NCBI GenBank assembly: GCA_902141825.1
Contig: CABFPG010000001.1
Coordinates: forward strand, 1-64,000
DNA from: Thalassocella blandensis
GTDB lineage: Bacteria > Pseudomonadota > Gammaproteobacteria > Pseudomonadales > Cellvibrionaceae
Direction: 5' to 3'
Length of the DNA: 64,000 bases
Shown here: in pieces, positions 47,380 to 55,858 of the stretch
Numbering within the stretch: the first letter of the stretch is position 1
Layout: the number at the start of each line of letters is the position of its first letter
Program-made: the position numbers and the translations under genes
Notes under the pieces: generated by a model
What the model saw: the letters and a program-made list of their open reading frames with translations, nothing else
Told to the model about the DNA's origin: nothing
Database searches by the model: none

Positions 47380-48918
47380 TTAAGCATTCTCATTTTTCAC
47401 CGGCATGGCAGTGACAAACAATGGATGCTTACCGGAAAACTCTGCCGTTACGGTGTTGCTAAGTTTAAGGCCTGGAAGTGCGCCCATTTTACCCGCAGCC
47501 ACTTTTGGATTTAACTCGCCAGTTACCAACATACGACCATCTTCCAATGTTTCTTTGTGGAAGGTCATATCGGCACGCTTGATATTGTCACCAAACTTGT
47601 TGCGGAATTCTTTCACAGCGAAATCTTCCATACCAGGAGCCAACTCTTTATCTAAGTTGCTGATATGCGTCTGGAAAGGATGGGCAATGCGTGAACCATG
47701 CATAGTATCTCCGTTCCCATTGCCACGCGGTATATTGATCGCGTGCTCCGTGGGTCTTTGATGATCCACACGGCCCACCTCGCTGTTACCGGTGTTGTCA
47801 GTGTTTGTTACCAGGCCATCAGAATACAATTGCCCACTCGCCTGCACTACAAATTCTGAGGTATCTTTTGCCTTCTTCAAATCACCCACTTCAACACCCG
47901 CAATCACACTGAGCGCGCCGGTATTCGCAAATCTATCATTGTCACCATAATATTGCGTAGTACCCGTAACGGTTGCCTCCGCCTTCAACGAAGCAGGAAT
48001 GGTTGTCTCCTTACTGACTGAATTGTTCTGCCATTGGTCTCCAGCCAGGTCTATCTTCCCCTTGTTCTTGGCAAAATCAGCAACAGCTTCACCAGCGCTG
48101 TGACCGGAGGCCAGATCTGAACTGGATGTGGTTGTTTGCTTCACACCAACAGTACCTGTCACGCCTACCAGTGGCCCAACGGTTTTATCACCCACTTCAA
48201 TGCCGGCTTTCGCACCGCCAAACGCTCCTACCATAGCCTGGTGTGACTTCTGGTTATTGCCTTTCACCTCGGTTGCACCCGCATCATTCTTGCTGATATT
48301 CAACCCGTCTCCTCTCTCGTGACTATAGCTTAGCGATACCCAGGCCGAAGGCCCAAGGTGCACACCACTCGCAACAGAAGTACCCGGCGCAACGGAATCG
48401 AGCATACTCAAAGACGCACGCCCTTCTACTGTCGCAGCTTTGGTTTTATCAATGCTCAAGCTGTCACCCGTTTTCATACTGTCTGCCAGTAAATTCACCG
48501 AAGCCTTAATACCTTCTGCTGAGGTTTGTCCTGTCAGTGCGCCAACAACCCTTCCCGCAGGCGAATTTAAAGAGGGGTCCATATTGCTGGGGAGTTTAAT
48601 ATCTGACGTTGGTTTAAAAGGATTCAACGAACTGGCCGCTCGGTGCATTTTACCTTTAAACTCCATTTGACTGGTTAACGGCTTATAACCGGGGTTATCA
48701 TCATAATCCGAAACAACAACCGCCGGATTTTGCGTATGCTGTTTGTGGCCGAGTTGCGAATTGCTGCGAATATTGTTGTCTGGATTTTTCTGGGCTTGAG
48801 GTGGAGCTTTTTGCAGTTTTTTTCCCTTGGCTGACTTCGCAGCATTTTGCGATGGAGCATTAAGGTTACGACTACCCATATTAGTTTTTGGTTTGGAATA
48901 TGAAGATGTTGGTTTCAC
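47380..48918 (-). CDS. Candidate T3SS-secreted protein (effector or helper), novel
   Basis: A 512-residue protein I do not recognise. The first 85 residues are disordered and rich in Ser, Asn, Gln, Lys and Pro, as in T3SS export signals. The rest is Gly/Ala/Thr/Ser-rich, beta-type and without Cys, with repeated VGxxxGxxG segments. It has no signal peptide or membrane helix. A perfect HrpL-type box (GGAACT-N15-CCAC) lies 73 bp upstream and a strong terminator follows, so it is its own HrpL-controlled transcript inside the T3SS island. Its activity cannot be predicted. Confidence 0.7.
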   Translation of the reverse strand: MKPTSSYSKPKTNMGSRNLNAPSQNAAKSAKGKKLQKAPPQAQKNPDNNIRSNSQLGHKQHTQNPAVVVSDYDDNPGYKPLTSQMEFKGKMHRAASSLNPFKPTSDIKLPSNMDPSLNSPAGRVVGALTGQTSAEGIKASVNLLADSMKTGDSLSIDKTKAATVEGRASLSMLDSVAPGTSVASGVHLGPSAWVSLSYSHERGDGLNISKNDAGATEVKGNNQKSHQAMVGAFGGAKAGIEVGDKTVGPLVGVTGTVGVKQTTTSSSDLASGHSAGEAVADFAKNKGKIDLAGDQWQNNSVSKETTIPASLKAEATVTGTTQYYGDNDRFANTGALSVIAGVEVGDLKKAKDTSEFVVQASGQLYSDGLVTNTDNTGNSEVGRVDHQRPTEHAINIPRGNGNGDTMHGSRIAHPFQTHISNLDKELAPGMEDFAVKEFRNKFGDNIKRADMTFHKETLEDGRMLVTGELNPKVAAGKMGALPGLKLSNTVTAEFSGKHPLFVTAMPVKNENA

Positions 48919-48990
48919 TTGTAAACTCCACGTATGCGGTAAATAGTCAGCCTGATGGCTGGAAAAAAAGTTCTTCAGTTACTCTAAGAA

Positions 48991-49015
48991 GTGGGGCATT
49001 GCATAACAAAGTTCC
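48991..49015 (-). promoter_or_regulatory. HrpL-type promoter of the candidate secreted protein gene
   Basis: On the minus strand GGAACT (49015-49010), 15 bp, CCAC (48994-48991). Five of six positions match the known HrpL -35 consensus and the -10 core is exact. Confidence 0.78.
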
Positions 49016-49368
49016 CCTGTTTAGATAGGCCCGCATGAGTTTATTTAGCCAGTACTAACATACTGACGGATTAGCATTTAAAGGGCTACGGGATATGCCT
49101 CTTCCATTCAACAGCTTTGGTTCGAACACATCTGAGACGACAGGAAAGCAATTATTAACGGTGGTAGAAGGACTTAGATAGAAGGAATTAGGCAGAGCGA
49201 AAGGCATTGTGATGTATTTGCCATCCTTGGCGAAGGGTGTTTTATCACCCCATCCATAACAAGTATGGTTTTCGGTTTAAGCTTTACGATTTGCAAGCTG
49301 GTTTACCAGGTAACTCGTCAGTCCACTGTACTTGCTACCTTGGCACAGCATGAAATTTTTATAGCGAA
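49016..49368. other. Spacer between hrpV-like gene and candidate effector promoter
   Basis: About 350 bp with no gene. No clear terminator is seen for the upstream hrpF-hrpV operon. Confidence 0.35.
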
Positions 49369-49701
49369 TTACTGCGTTAGCAATTCACACACGTTTTCCA
49401 CCTCTTTCATCGCTTGCATTGGGGCAATGTAAGTAATGGTTTTACTTGCATACATATTAAGATGGGAATCCGTCCCAATCTTCATGCTCGCGTACTGATC
49501 CGGCAACTTATGGCGCAGTTTAGCGATTGACTGTAACTGACCAAAACGCTGTGCTGCCCGATACAGACAAACAATTAAGCGCAATTTGTTTTCTACAAAA
49601 CAAATCTCGCACTTCATACGAGAGTCTATTTCACAGTACACCGGCCCACCTTTTCTCGCGGTTTCAATTGCGGCTGAGATTTTATCAACATTAAGGCTCA
49701 T
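49369..49701 (-). CDS. HrpV-like small T3SS protein
   Basis: A 110-residue protein, last of the sctC operon, in exactly the place of hrpV (hrpF-hrpG-hrcC-hrpT-hrpV). Size also fits (HrpV is about 115 residues). The alpha/beta pattern with a hydrophobic core resembles a class I secretion chaperone, as known for HrpV. In P. syringae HrpV inhibits the activator HrpS and is itself opposed by HrpG. No HrpS is encoded in the window, so the target here may differ. Assignment rests on order and size more than on motif. Confidence 0.6.
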   Translation of the reverse strand: MSLNVDKISAAIETARKGGPVYCEIDSRMKCEICFVENKLRLIVCLYRAAQRFGQLQSIAKLRHKLPDQYASMKIGTDSHLNMYASKTITYIAPMQAMKEVENVCELLTQ

Positions 49702-49787
49702 ATCATTCTCTTTAAGCTATAGCTTTTACAAGTACCATTGTTAAACATATTAAAACTTACATTAATACCCGTAAGGACAAACTCAAA

Positions 49788-49973
49788 TTATGGGTGGACT
49801 TTAATGTAAATGTTGCCGCCTGCATCCGCATCTGTTGAGGAGCGATGAGACGGGGCCAACCAAATTCTCATAGTGCCAGGGTCCATTGAAGGCTTTGTGT
49901 TAGTACACCCCTGCATGGCTAACAGCATGAAGGTAGAGATAATGATAAGTACAAGACTTCTCGCTTTTTTCAT
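49788..49973 (-). CDS. HrpT-like small lipoprotein
   Basis: A 61-residue lipoprotein: signal ending in the lipobox LLAMQGC with the lipidated Cys at 23, then a short polar mature part. It follows the secretin gene, as hrpT does in hrpC-type operons. HrpT is needed for secretin assembly, acting like a pilotin. Assignment is by order, size and lipobox. Confidence 0.68.
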   Translation of the reverse strand: MKKARSLVLIIISTFMLLAMQGCTNTKPSMDPGTMRIWLAPSHRSSTDADAGGNIYIKVHP

Positions 49974-50044
49974 GATACACCCGTATAAATGTGATAATTC
50001 GTATTCAATTTGTTTTTAATCGTTTTTTAGTCTTTTTAGTTTTT

Positions 50045-52069
50045 TTAGTTATTCACTAGCAAAGATGGCCTGAATCGATCATTGGAACCTCCCACCTTTT
50101 TCGCCACATAGATCTCGGTTTGCTGTTCTGGCTGCAGTGTTTTATAAGGCCAGAAGCTAATTGCTACAACCCGGTTGTCTGAACATAGGCTTTCCTGTAG
50201 ATCTACGATTTTATTGGAGTTGTTTTTCACGGTAGTGATAAATATTTCCATATCTTCACCAACGATGTACTGCATCCCCATGGCATTTGCGCGAGCACCG
50301 ATAATGTTACAATTTATGGGATTACGGTTCTTTTCCAGATTTTTCATCTCATAACCGGCAGGTATTTCGCCGCGAGCAAGGCCCTGGAAGATTTTCGATA
50401 CACGCCCAGCAACCTTCTTATTACTGTTTTTGGACAGCTTATTGAAAGAGTCGCTAAACTTAGATGGCGAATCTACCGCGGCGATGTTAGCCAGTGAAGA
50501 AATTCGCGGCGTCAAAATAAATAACCGCTCCTTTTTCGTCGCTTTTTTCTTGTTAGATGAAAATGCCTTACCAAGCAAAGGGATATCCCCTAATACCGGT
50601 ACTTTGTTCTCGTAGCTAACGTCTTTCTGAATATTGTATCCACCCACAACCAGTGAACGTCCTTCTTCTACCACCGCTGAAGTATTGATGGTGATTTTCT
50701 TAACATAAGGCAAGTCATCAGGCTGATCTTTTACCACCTGGCCGTCTTCAATGTCGATAACCAACTGAATCTGACTATCCACGTTTCCTTCAATATTTCT
50801 AGGGATAACATGCAGCATTGTACCCGCCGTTACTTGCTCAACATCAACGACTCGCTCCCCGACCGTTTGAATATAGTGCGTTTCACTCAAGTCAAAAATT
50901 GCCGGCTGATTTTCTACCGTCAGGATGGAAGTATTGGCCATCACAGACGCACTCCCCACACTCTCCAAGGCTTGAAGCATCGCCTGAAAGCTTCCAGAGT
51001 CAGAAATTTCGATCGTTGCCGCACCGTTAACTGACTGATTGAGCTGCATAAGACTGTTAAGGATATGCAGGTTATAGCCATCAATATCAAACTTTTCCCA
51101 ATCTACGCCAAACTCACGCAGATCCTGTTTATCGATATCCACAATAATGGCGTCAATCTCAATCAACTTCTTCTCAATATCAATTTTCTTTATCAGGTTT
51201 TGATAAAACCATTTTTTCTTACGTGCATCGCGAATGACGATAGAGTTGGTACGCACATCCCCTTCCACTTCCACTTTACGATTGGCCTTGGTAAAAGAGT
51301 TCTGCATTGCGTCACTTACCGTATCAGCATCTTTCGAACCGTCACCCATGGACATGGTGAGACGTTCGGAGTTCTTATCTTCTAACAGCTTCTGCAATAT
51401 GGTGGCTGCACCAGGGATCACCAGTTTTTTGTCACGGAAGTTTATTTCTCGGTCAACTACCGAGGCGTGTTTCAGAGGAAAAATCATTACTTCTTTTTCT
51501 TCTTTGGTGTCTTCTTTTTCTTCCACCAGGTTTGTTACCAGTTCTACGTATTTACTCGGACCAGTAATGAGCACAACACCTTCATCCTTCAACTGACCCC
51601 AGCCAAATTTCTTCTCGAAAAGATCCACACCTTTTAGTGCATCTTCTACATTGATTGAAGATTTTTTATCGACTTTAATTCTTTTTACTACTGAGTCACT
51701 CAGCGGCGAAATGTATAATTTGCCTTTAAACACAAACCAATTAAATTGGTATTTCACACCTAAGCGGCTTAAAAATTCATCGCCGGCATCCGCTCGATGC
51801 CAACCATCGATGTACCCTTCTACACCAGGGGATACAACCAGCTCTACGCCATAGCTCATGGAAAATTCTTCAAGCAGTTCGATGATAGGAGTATCATGCC
51901 CCTGAAAAGAGAAACCACTCTTCTTCCAAAAATCAGGTGTGCCTGCCTGAGTAGGCGTGGACTGTAAAACCAGAAACACACAGCCGAGGAAAAAGATATT
52001 CCCCAGAATTCTTTTTCTGCTTGATGTACTGTTCAAAGTACCAAATGTTACTAAATTGAATAATCTCAT
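50045..52069 (-). CDS. sctC: T3SS outer-membrane secretin SctC (HrcC)
   Basis: A 674-residue secretin. Signal peptide of about 42 residues (ending TPTQAG), N0 domain (about 48-110), N1 and N3 domains, then the secretin barrel (about 330-560) with VEEGRSLVVGGY and PVLGDIPLLGKAF hallmarks and a RLFILTPRI end. It forms the outer-membrane ring. I chose the ATG at 52069 over a GTG four codons upstream. It is the central gene of a minus-strand hrpF-hrpG-sctC-hrpT-hrpV operon. Confidence 0.95.
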   Translation of the reverse strand: MRLFNLVTFGTLNSTSSRKRILGNIFFLGCVFLVLQSTPTQAGTPDFWKKSGFSFQGHDTPIIELLEEFSMSYGVELVVSPGVEGYIDGWHRADAGDEFLSRLGVKYQFNWFVFKGKLYISPLSDSVVKRIKVDKKSSINVEDALKGVDLFEKKFGWGQLKDEGVVLITGPSKYVELVTNLVEEKEDTKEEKEVMIFPLKHASVVDREINFRDKKLVIPGAATILQKLLEDKNSERLTMSMGDGSKDADTVSDAMQNSFTKANRKVEVEGDVRTNSIVIRDARKKKWFYQNLIKKIDIEKKLIEIDAIIVDIDKQDLREFGVDWEKFDIDGYNLHILNSLMQLNQSVNGAATIEISDSGSFQAMLQALESVGSASVMANTSILTVENQPAIFDLSETHYIQTVGERVVDVEQVTAGTMLHVIPRNIEGNVDSQIQLVIDIEDGQVVKDQPDDLPYVKKITINTSAVVEEGRSLVVGGYNIQKDVSYENKVPVLGDIPLLGKAFSSNKKKATKKERLFILTPRISSLANIAAVDSPSKFSDSFNKLSKNSNKKVAGRVSKIFQGLARGEIPAGYEMKNLEKNRNPINCNIIGARANAMGMQYIVGEDMEIFITTVKNNSNKIVDLQESLCSDNRVVAISFWPYKTLQPEQQTEIYVAKKVGGSNDRFRPSLLVNN

Positions 52070-52147
52070 TGTGCTTACCACTTTTATAAAGTTTGCGCAG
52101 ATTTCGATAAATTTTTACACCGATGATTTTCGGTGAGCTTCAGATCT

Positions 52148-52507
52148 TTAGACTGATTTTTCCATTTCTACCCACACATCTATCATATTCACCAGGGATT
52201 CAATATCCGACATTAAGTCTTCGGTAGACCTTGGTTTAGGTAGATAAACGCTTGCGTACAAGGTATTGTCACTGCCCAGTGCAATACTGCCGTCATAGTT
52301 GTTAAAACAAATCATGGAAATTTTCAGATGTCTTTGAAAATCTTCTTCCGAATTTTTTAATGTCACAGGTATTAGTCCGTAGAGATAATACCCGTGAGCC
52401 ATGCTGCGAAGATTAATTTCATATCCATCAATGGATTTCACTACGTCTGTAGTCTGACCTTCGCTTATTTCTGTTATGCTTTTGGAAAATGCTTCATATC
52501 CAGACAT
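52148..52507 (-). CDS. HrpG-like T3SS chaperone
   Basis: A 119-residue protein with the alpha-beta-beta-beta-alpha-beta-beta-alpha layout of CesT/class I chaperones and an acidic C-terminal helix (STEDLMSDIESLVNMIDVWVEM). Its place directly before the secretin gene is that of hrpG. In P. syringae HrpG binds HrpV and relieves its inhibition of HrpS. Assignment rests on order and fold pattern. Confidence 0.62.
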   Translation of the reverse strand: MSGYEAFSKSITEISEGQTTDVVKSIDGYEINLRSMAHGYYLYGLIPVTLKNSEEDFQRHLKISMICFNNYDGSIALGSDNTLYASVYLPKPRSTEDLMSDIESLVNMIDVWVEMEKSV

Positions 52508-52537
52508 TTCTGTGCCTCATTTATGTCATGAACTCAA

Positions 52538-52750
52538 TTATTGAAAGCTGTCCAAAATTCGCTTTTTCATGTCGTGATCCAAGTTGAGTTCTTGCTTGAT
52601 AATTTCCTGAACCGCTTTACTTTGCAGGCTTAAATCTTTGAACGCCCAAACGTCTTCAGGATTGGCAAAGTTTGCATGCTGCTTCATTTCATCTTTCAAA
52701 AAGCCAACATTGTCAGCACGTTGTTTTAAATAGTTTAAAGTGTTAGACAT
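52538..52750 (-). CDS. HrpF-like small T3SS protein
   Basis: A 70-residue helical protein at the head of the secretin operon, the place of hrpF in P. syringae-type hrpC operons (HrpF about 74 residues). The C-terminal half (SLQSKAVQEIIKQELNLDHDMKKRIL) matches the HrpF style. HrpF is thought to act with HrpG as a pilin (needle) chaperone. An HrpL-type box lies 36 bp upstream. Confidence 0.65.
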   Translation of the reverse strand: MSNTLNYLKQRADNVGFLKDEMKQHANFANPEDVWAFKDLSLQSKAVQEIIKQELNLDHDMKKRILDSFQ

Positions 52751-52785
52751 GTCTGTCTCCTCTAGATCAATTCATTACTGACATA

Positions 52786-52810
52786 GTGGTGATTGAAATG
52801 AAAAAGTTTA
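52786..52810 (-). promoter_or_regulatory. HrpL-type promoter of the hrpF-sctC-hrpV operon (weaker)
   Basis: On the minus strand TAAACT (52810-52805), 15 bp, CCAC (52789-52786), 36 bp before hrpF. It differs at one position from the TGAACT at the sctW and pilin operons and has the same spacing. Confidence 0.6.
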
Positions 52811-52877
52811 AAAATTTAAGGAGAATTAATCGGAGTGTGACGTATGTACGCTTGTTCGCAATACAATGGCACTAAAA

Positions 52878-52905
52878 CAAAAAGAGAGGGCTTCAAAAAA
52901 GCCCT
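52878..52905 (-). terminator. Terminator of the pilin-sctL operon
   Basis: On the minus strand a 7-bp stem (AGGGCTT / AAGCCCT, 5-nt loop) is followed by CTCTTTTTGTTTT. It lies between sctL and the hrpF promoter. Confidence 0.8.
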
Positions 52906-53040
52906 AATGGTGGGAGTAATAATACTTACTATTCAATAATTCCTGCACTGTGCGCTTTCCAGACGCTAATTTGGCCGCGAGACACGAAAAACCATCCAAA
53001 ATGGCGTTCTGATCTAAACGAAAGCCCTAAGATCAAAGCG

Positions 53041-53107
53041 GAAATCTCTTAACCTGAATCTCTCCACCTGGATCTCTTAACCAGAAATCCCTTAGCCTGG
53101 AATCATT
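53041..53107. repeat. Degenerate tandem array, 14-15 bp (GAAATCTCTTAACCT)
   Basis: Four to five near copies (GAAATCTCTTAACCT, GAATCTCTCCACCT, GGATCTCTTAACCA, GAAATCCCTTAGCCT). It lies just after the sctL stop codon, inside the T3SS island. Confidence 0.82.
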
Positions 53108-53129
53108 TAATGAGCTATTTGGCGCTCAA

Positions 53130-53726
53130 TTAGTTTGATTCAATCGCCCGCAATATCAAATTAAGCTTTCCTTTAAAGGATGACTGGTATTTGTTTTTAT
53201 CGGTTTTTAACATAACCGCATCTGGCTCCAAACGATCATCAGCCTGAATCGGTACGCATAGTGCCGCCGCTACAGGTTCCGCAGCTGCCAGTTGATCCGG
53301 GTGCACATACACGGTTGCCACATCATCATCCATCTTGTTCGCCAATAGCGACTTTATCATTGGACGCACTTTATCTTCATCCGGCACTTCATCCAGTACG
53401 TTGGAAAGGCAGGCTAAAACCACTTCTCGGCATTGGTCTTCAACCTCTTCAATAATTGAAGCTTTCATCGCCTGTAACTCATTGTAAAATGCCTGCGCAT
53501 ATTTCCAGAATTCCGCTTCCGCTTCTTCACGAGTTTGCCGGGCAATCACCTTTGCCGTCTCATGCGCCTGGTCAATAATGGCATCCGCTTCTATCGTCTT
53601 TTTCAGGATATACCCTTCATAAGAACTGACAATGTCACGGTCTTCACTTTTGATAATAATGGGGTCAACCGCTAAGTTTTCGCTGATTGATCCTAGTGAT
53701 ATTCGTTTACTGGCCAGCATCGCCAA
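53130..53726 (-). CDS. sctL: T3SS stator protein SctL (HrpE)
   Basis: A 198-residue cytosolic protein of the FliH/SctL family: N-terminal part, a long central helix (ADAIIDQAHETAKVIARQTREEAEAEFWKYAQAFYNELQAMKASIIEEVEDQ) and a small C-terminal domain. It links the ATPase to the sorting platform. It is the last gene of the operon, matching hrpE in hrpB-type operons. Confidence 0.85.
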   Translation of the reverse strand: MAMLASKRISLGSISENLAVDPIIIKSEDRDIVSSYEGYILKKTIEADAIIDQAHETAKVIARQTREEAEAEFWKYAQAFYNELQAMKASIIEEVEDQCREVVLACLSNVLDEVPDEDKVRPMIKSLLANKMDDDVATVYVHPDQLAAAEPVAAALCVPIQADDRLEPDAVMLKTDKNKYQSSFKGKLNLILRAIESN

Positions 53727-53818
53727 GTCTCCAATGCGGTGAAATAAGTGAAAGCAGATATATAAAATAACCTTCTGTACTACCTTGATAGTGGTGGTAC
53801 GCGAAATTTAGTTCCGCA

Positions 53819-54559
53819 TCAGCTTGCCGCTTTTAACATCTCTTCCGGCACAGCCTCTTCCACTTCAGCCTGTTCTAACATCGCCTGCTCCTGAGCTTCC
53901 AGGATATGTGCCGGCACATCGTTAGCGGCATCAGCCTCCATTGAAGCGAGAGTATCATCCACATTGGCCATGGCGAAATCGGGCTTCAATTCCTGCTTTA
54001 AGTTAAAGATCTCTTTCCATGCGCGCCGTATGGCAGCGTCATTGGATGCCAGACGTGGCACTTCTTTGCAAATCTGTTCAATTTTTGCCACCGTTTCCTG
54101 GGCAAACATCAAGCGCACCCGGGACCATAAGGACGGCAACGAAATAGTCACCGCCAAAAATATGAAGTAAATACCAAATTCCTTGGCATCCAGTTTTTGG
54201 CAAACATTGAGAAATCGTTTTTTCAATGATAGTGCACGATTACGCTGCAAGATTTTTCTGCGCGTTTCTGTCGACATGTTTTTATCAATCGCAACGCTGC
54301 TGATCATCATACTGGCAAGATCCAGAATCGTCTCATCATTTGCCAGCAACTCTCGCAGAATATTTTTTACCAGACCGTCTTCCAACTCCTGGTATTCTTT
54401 GTTCAGACGATAAGTATCACACACATAGTCAAAAGAAAGATGCCATGCCAAAGCACTGGACTGCTTATCTAAAAGCGCATTATCCAATTGTCCCACCCAA
54501 CTTTCATGCATAAACAGTTGCGGTTTAAACCAGAAATTTAGCCAATCATCTTGATTCAC
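53819..54559 (-). CDS. sctK: T3SS sorting-platform adaptor SctK (HrpD)
   Basis: A 246-residue helical, Trp-rich protein between sctJ and sctL, the place of hrpD. Its sequence is weakly conserved, as usual for SctK, which joins SctD to SctQ. The last 50 residues are acidic and Ala-rich. The name rests mainly on position. Confidence 0.72.
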   Translation of the reverse strand: MNQDDWLNFWFKPQLFMHESWVGQLDNALLDKQSSALAWHLSFDYVCDTYRLNKEYQELEDGLVKNILRELLANDETILDLASMMISSVAIDKNMSTETRRKILQRNRALSLKKRFLNVCQKLDAKEFGIYFIFLAVTISLPSLWSRVRLMFAQETVAKIEQICKEVPRLASNDAAIRRAWKEIFNLKQELKPDFAMANVDDTLASMEADAANDVPAHILEAQEQAMLEQAEVEEAVPEEMLKAAS

Positions 54560-54605
54560 AGCATCAACCTTTTGTTTGAAATGAATAAATATGTCTAGAA
54601 TTTAC

Positions 54606-55415
54606 TTACGCTGCAGAAGGTAATGGTGACTTGCCCATTTTCTCCATCAACCAGCGTCTTGGTCGTTCGTTCGGCACAGCCAGGAACAATAAAAACAGTA
54701 CTGGGATGATAAACAGCGACATAGACATAGCACTTTGCAAGCTCTCTGCGGAAGCCACTTCCATCTTATAAGGGCCAAGCATTGTCCATTCCGTATCGAT
54801 CACCTGTCGTTCTGAAGCGGAGTAAACAATGGCAATTTTGTCTTTTTTACTATCTACCAGGCCGGGAATACTGCTGGCGATCAGTTGCTTTACCCGCACG
54901 CTGTAAATGTCCGGATCATATTGCATTTCATGCCTGATAAAGACAGCGGCAGACGATGGGTTAATGGGCTCACCCGGGGCAATTCGTTCCGGGAGAACAA
55001 CATGAACTCGTGCCGCAATCACCCCGTCCATTTCATTCAAGGTAAGCTCAAGCTCTTGCGACAATGCATAAATGTAACGAGCACGCTCTTCCAAAGGTGT
55101 TGAAATAACCCCTTCTTTCTTAAAAATTTCACCCATGCTGGTTTTTTGCTTACGTGGTAGACCCTGTGCATTTAGCAGGTTAACCGCGCGCGCCATATCG
55201 GCTTCATCAATGGTGACAGAAAAGCCTTCTTTTTGTTGAACCTTCTTCGCGCCAATCCCCTTACCTACAAGCGCGGCAACGACTTCATTCGCATCCTTTT
55301 CATCCAGCTGGGTGTGCAGATCTACCATGGTTTTACAGCCAGAAAGGCATAGTAAAAACACAAATAATAGAATTTTTTGAGACGTTCGACGTATGTTCAA
55401 CATGCTATACACCAT
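54606..55415 (-). CDS. sctJ: T3SS inner ring lipoprotein SctJ (HrcJ)
   Basis: A 269-residue YscJ/FliF-type lipoprotein: lipobox CLSGC with Cys27, ring domains with LHTQLDEKDANEVVAALVGKGI and ARVHVVLPER, and a C-terminal membrane helix (about 230-250). The start at 55415 overlaps the sctI stop (TAATG), implying coupling; an ATG four codons later is an alternative. Confidence 0.93.
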   Translation of the reverse strand: MVYSMLNIRRTSQKILLFVFLLCLSGCKTMVDLHTQLDEKDANEVVAALVGKGIGAKKVQQKEGFSVTIDEADMARAVNLLNAQGLPRKQKTSMGEIFKKEGVISTPLEERARYIYALSQELELTLNEMDGVIAARVHVVLPERIAPGEPINPSSAAVFIRHEMQYDPDIYSVRVKQLIASSIPGLVDSKKDKIAIVYSASERQVIDTEWTMLGPYKMEVASAESLQSAMSMSLFIIPVLFLLFLAVPNERPRRWLMEKMGKSPLPSAA

Positions 55416-55783
55416 TATTGTATGTTAGTAAGTTTCTCTATTGACTGGGTACTTTTACTAATAAGTTTCGCCATCAATGCTGTTTGGAATCCGTATTGAG
55501 AAACCTGGTGAGAGGTTTCGACCATGGATGTAAAGTCATCCGATGCGTTACCTGTTTTAAATTGTTCATCCAGCTTTTCGCGCTTGAGCTTAAGGTCATT
55601 GGAAGCACTTTGGATTTTGTCGATGATCTTATCTCCCACATTCGCTTCACTTCCAATTTTGCTGAAAGCATCGCTAAACCAATTGACGTCGTCCTGTGCT
55701 GGGGCTGAAAGTTCTTGCTGATAAACAGGGTTTTCAGCTCCTGATTTCAAGGCTTGGTCATACATGCTGTATTTGTTGATCAT
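55415..55783 (-). CDS. sctI: T3SS inner rod protein SctI (HrpB)
   Basis: A 122-residue protein whose C-terminal 35 residues match the rod family: SQYGFQTALMAKLISKSTQSIEKLTNIQ. It builds the short rod in the periplasm that anchors the pilus. It follows the harpin gene and a terminator-like hairpin and overlaps sctJ. Position and size match hrpB. Confidence 0.85.
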   Translation of the reverse strand: MINKYSMYDQALKSGAENPVYQQELSAPAQDDVNWFSDAFSKIGSEANVGDKIIDKIQSASNDLKLKREKLDEQFKTGNASDDFTSMVETSHQVSQYGFQTALMAKLISKSTQSIEKLTNIQ

Positions 55784-55815
55784 GATTTTTTCTCTCTACT
55801 CAATCATCATTACGA

Positions 55816-55847
55816 AGAAAAATGTGGCCGCTTGATGCGGCCACATT
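55816..55847 (-). terminator. Terminator/attenuator between harpin gene and sctI
   Basis: On the minus strand an 11-bp perfect stem (AATGTGGCCGC / GCGGCCACATT, 5-nt loop) is followed by a short T run (TTTTTCTTCG). It lies 12 bp past the harpin stop and would reduce transcription into the ring genes relative to pilin and harpin. Confidence 0.72.
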
Positions 55848-55858
55848 ATCGGTTAGGA

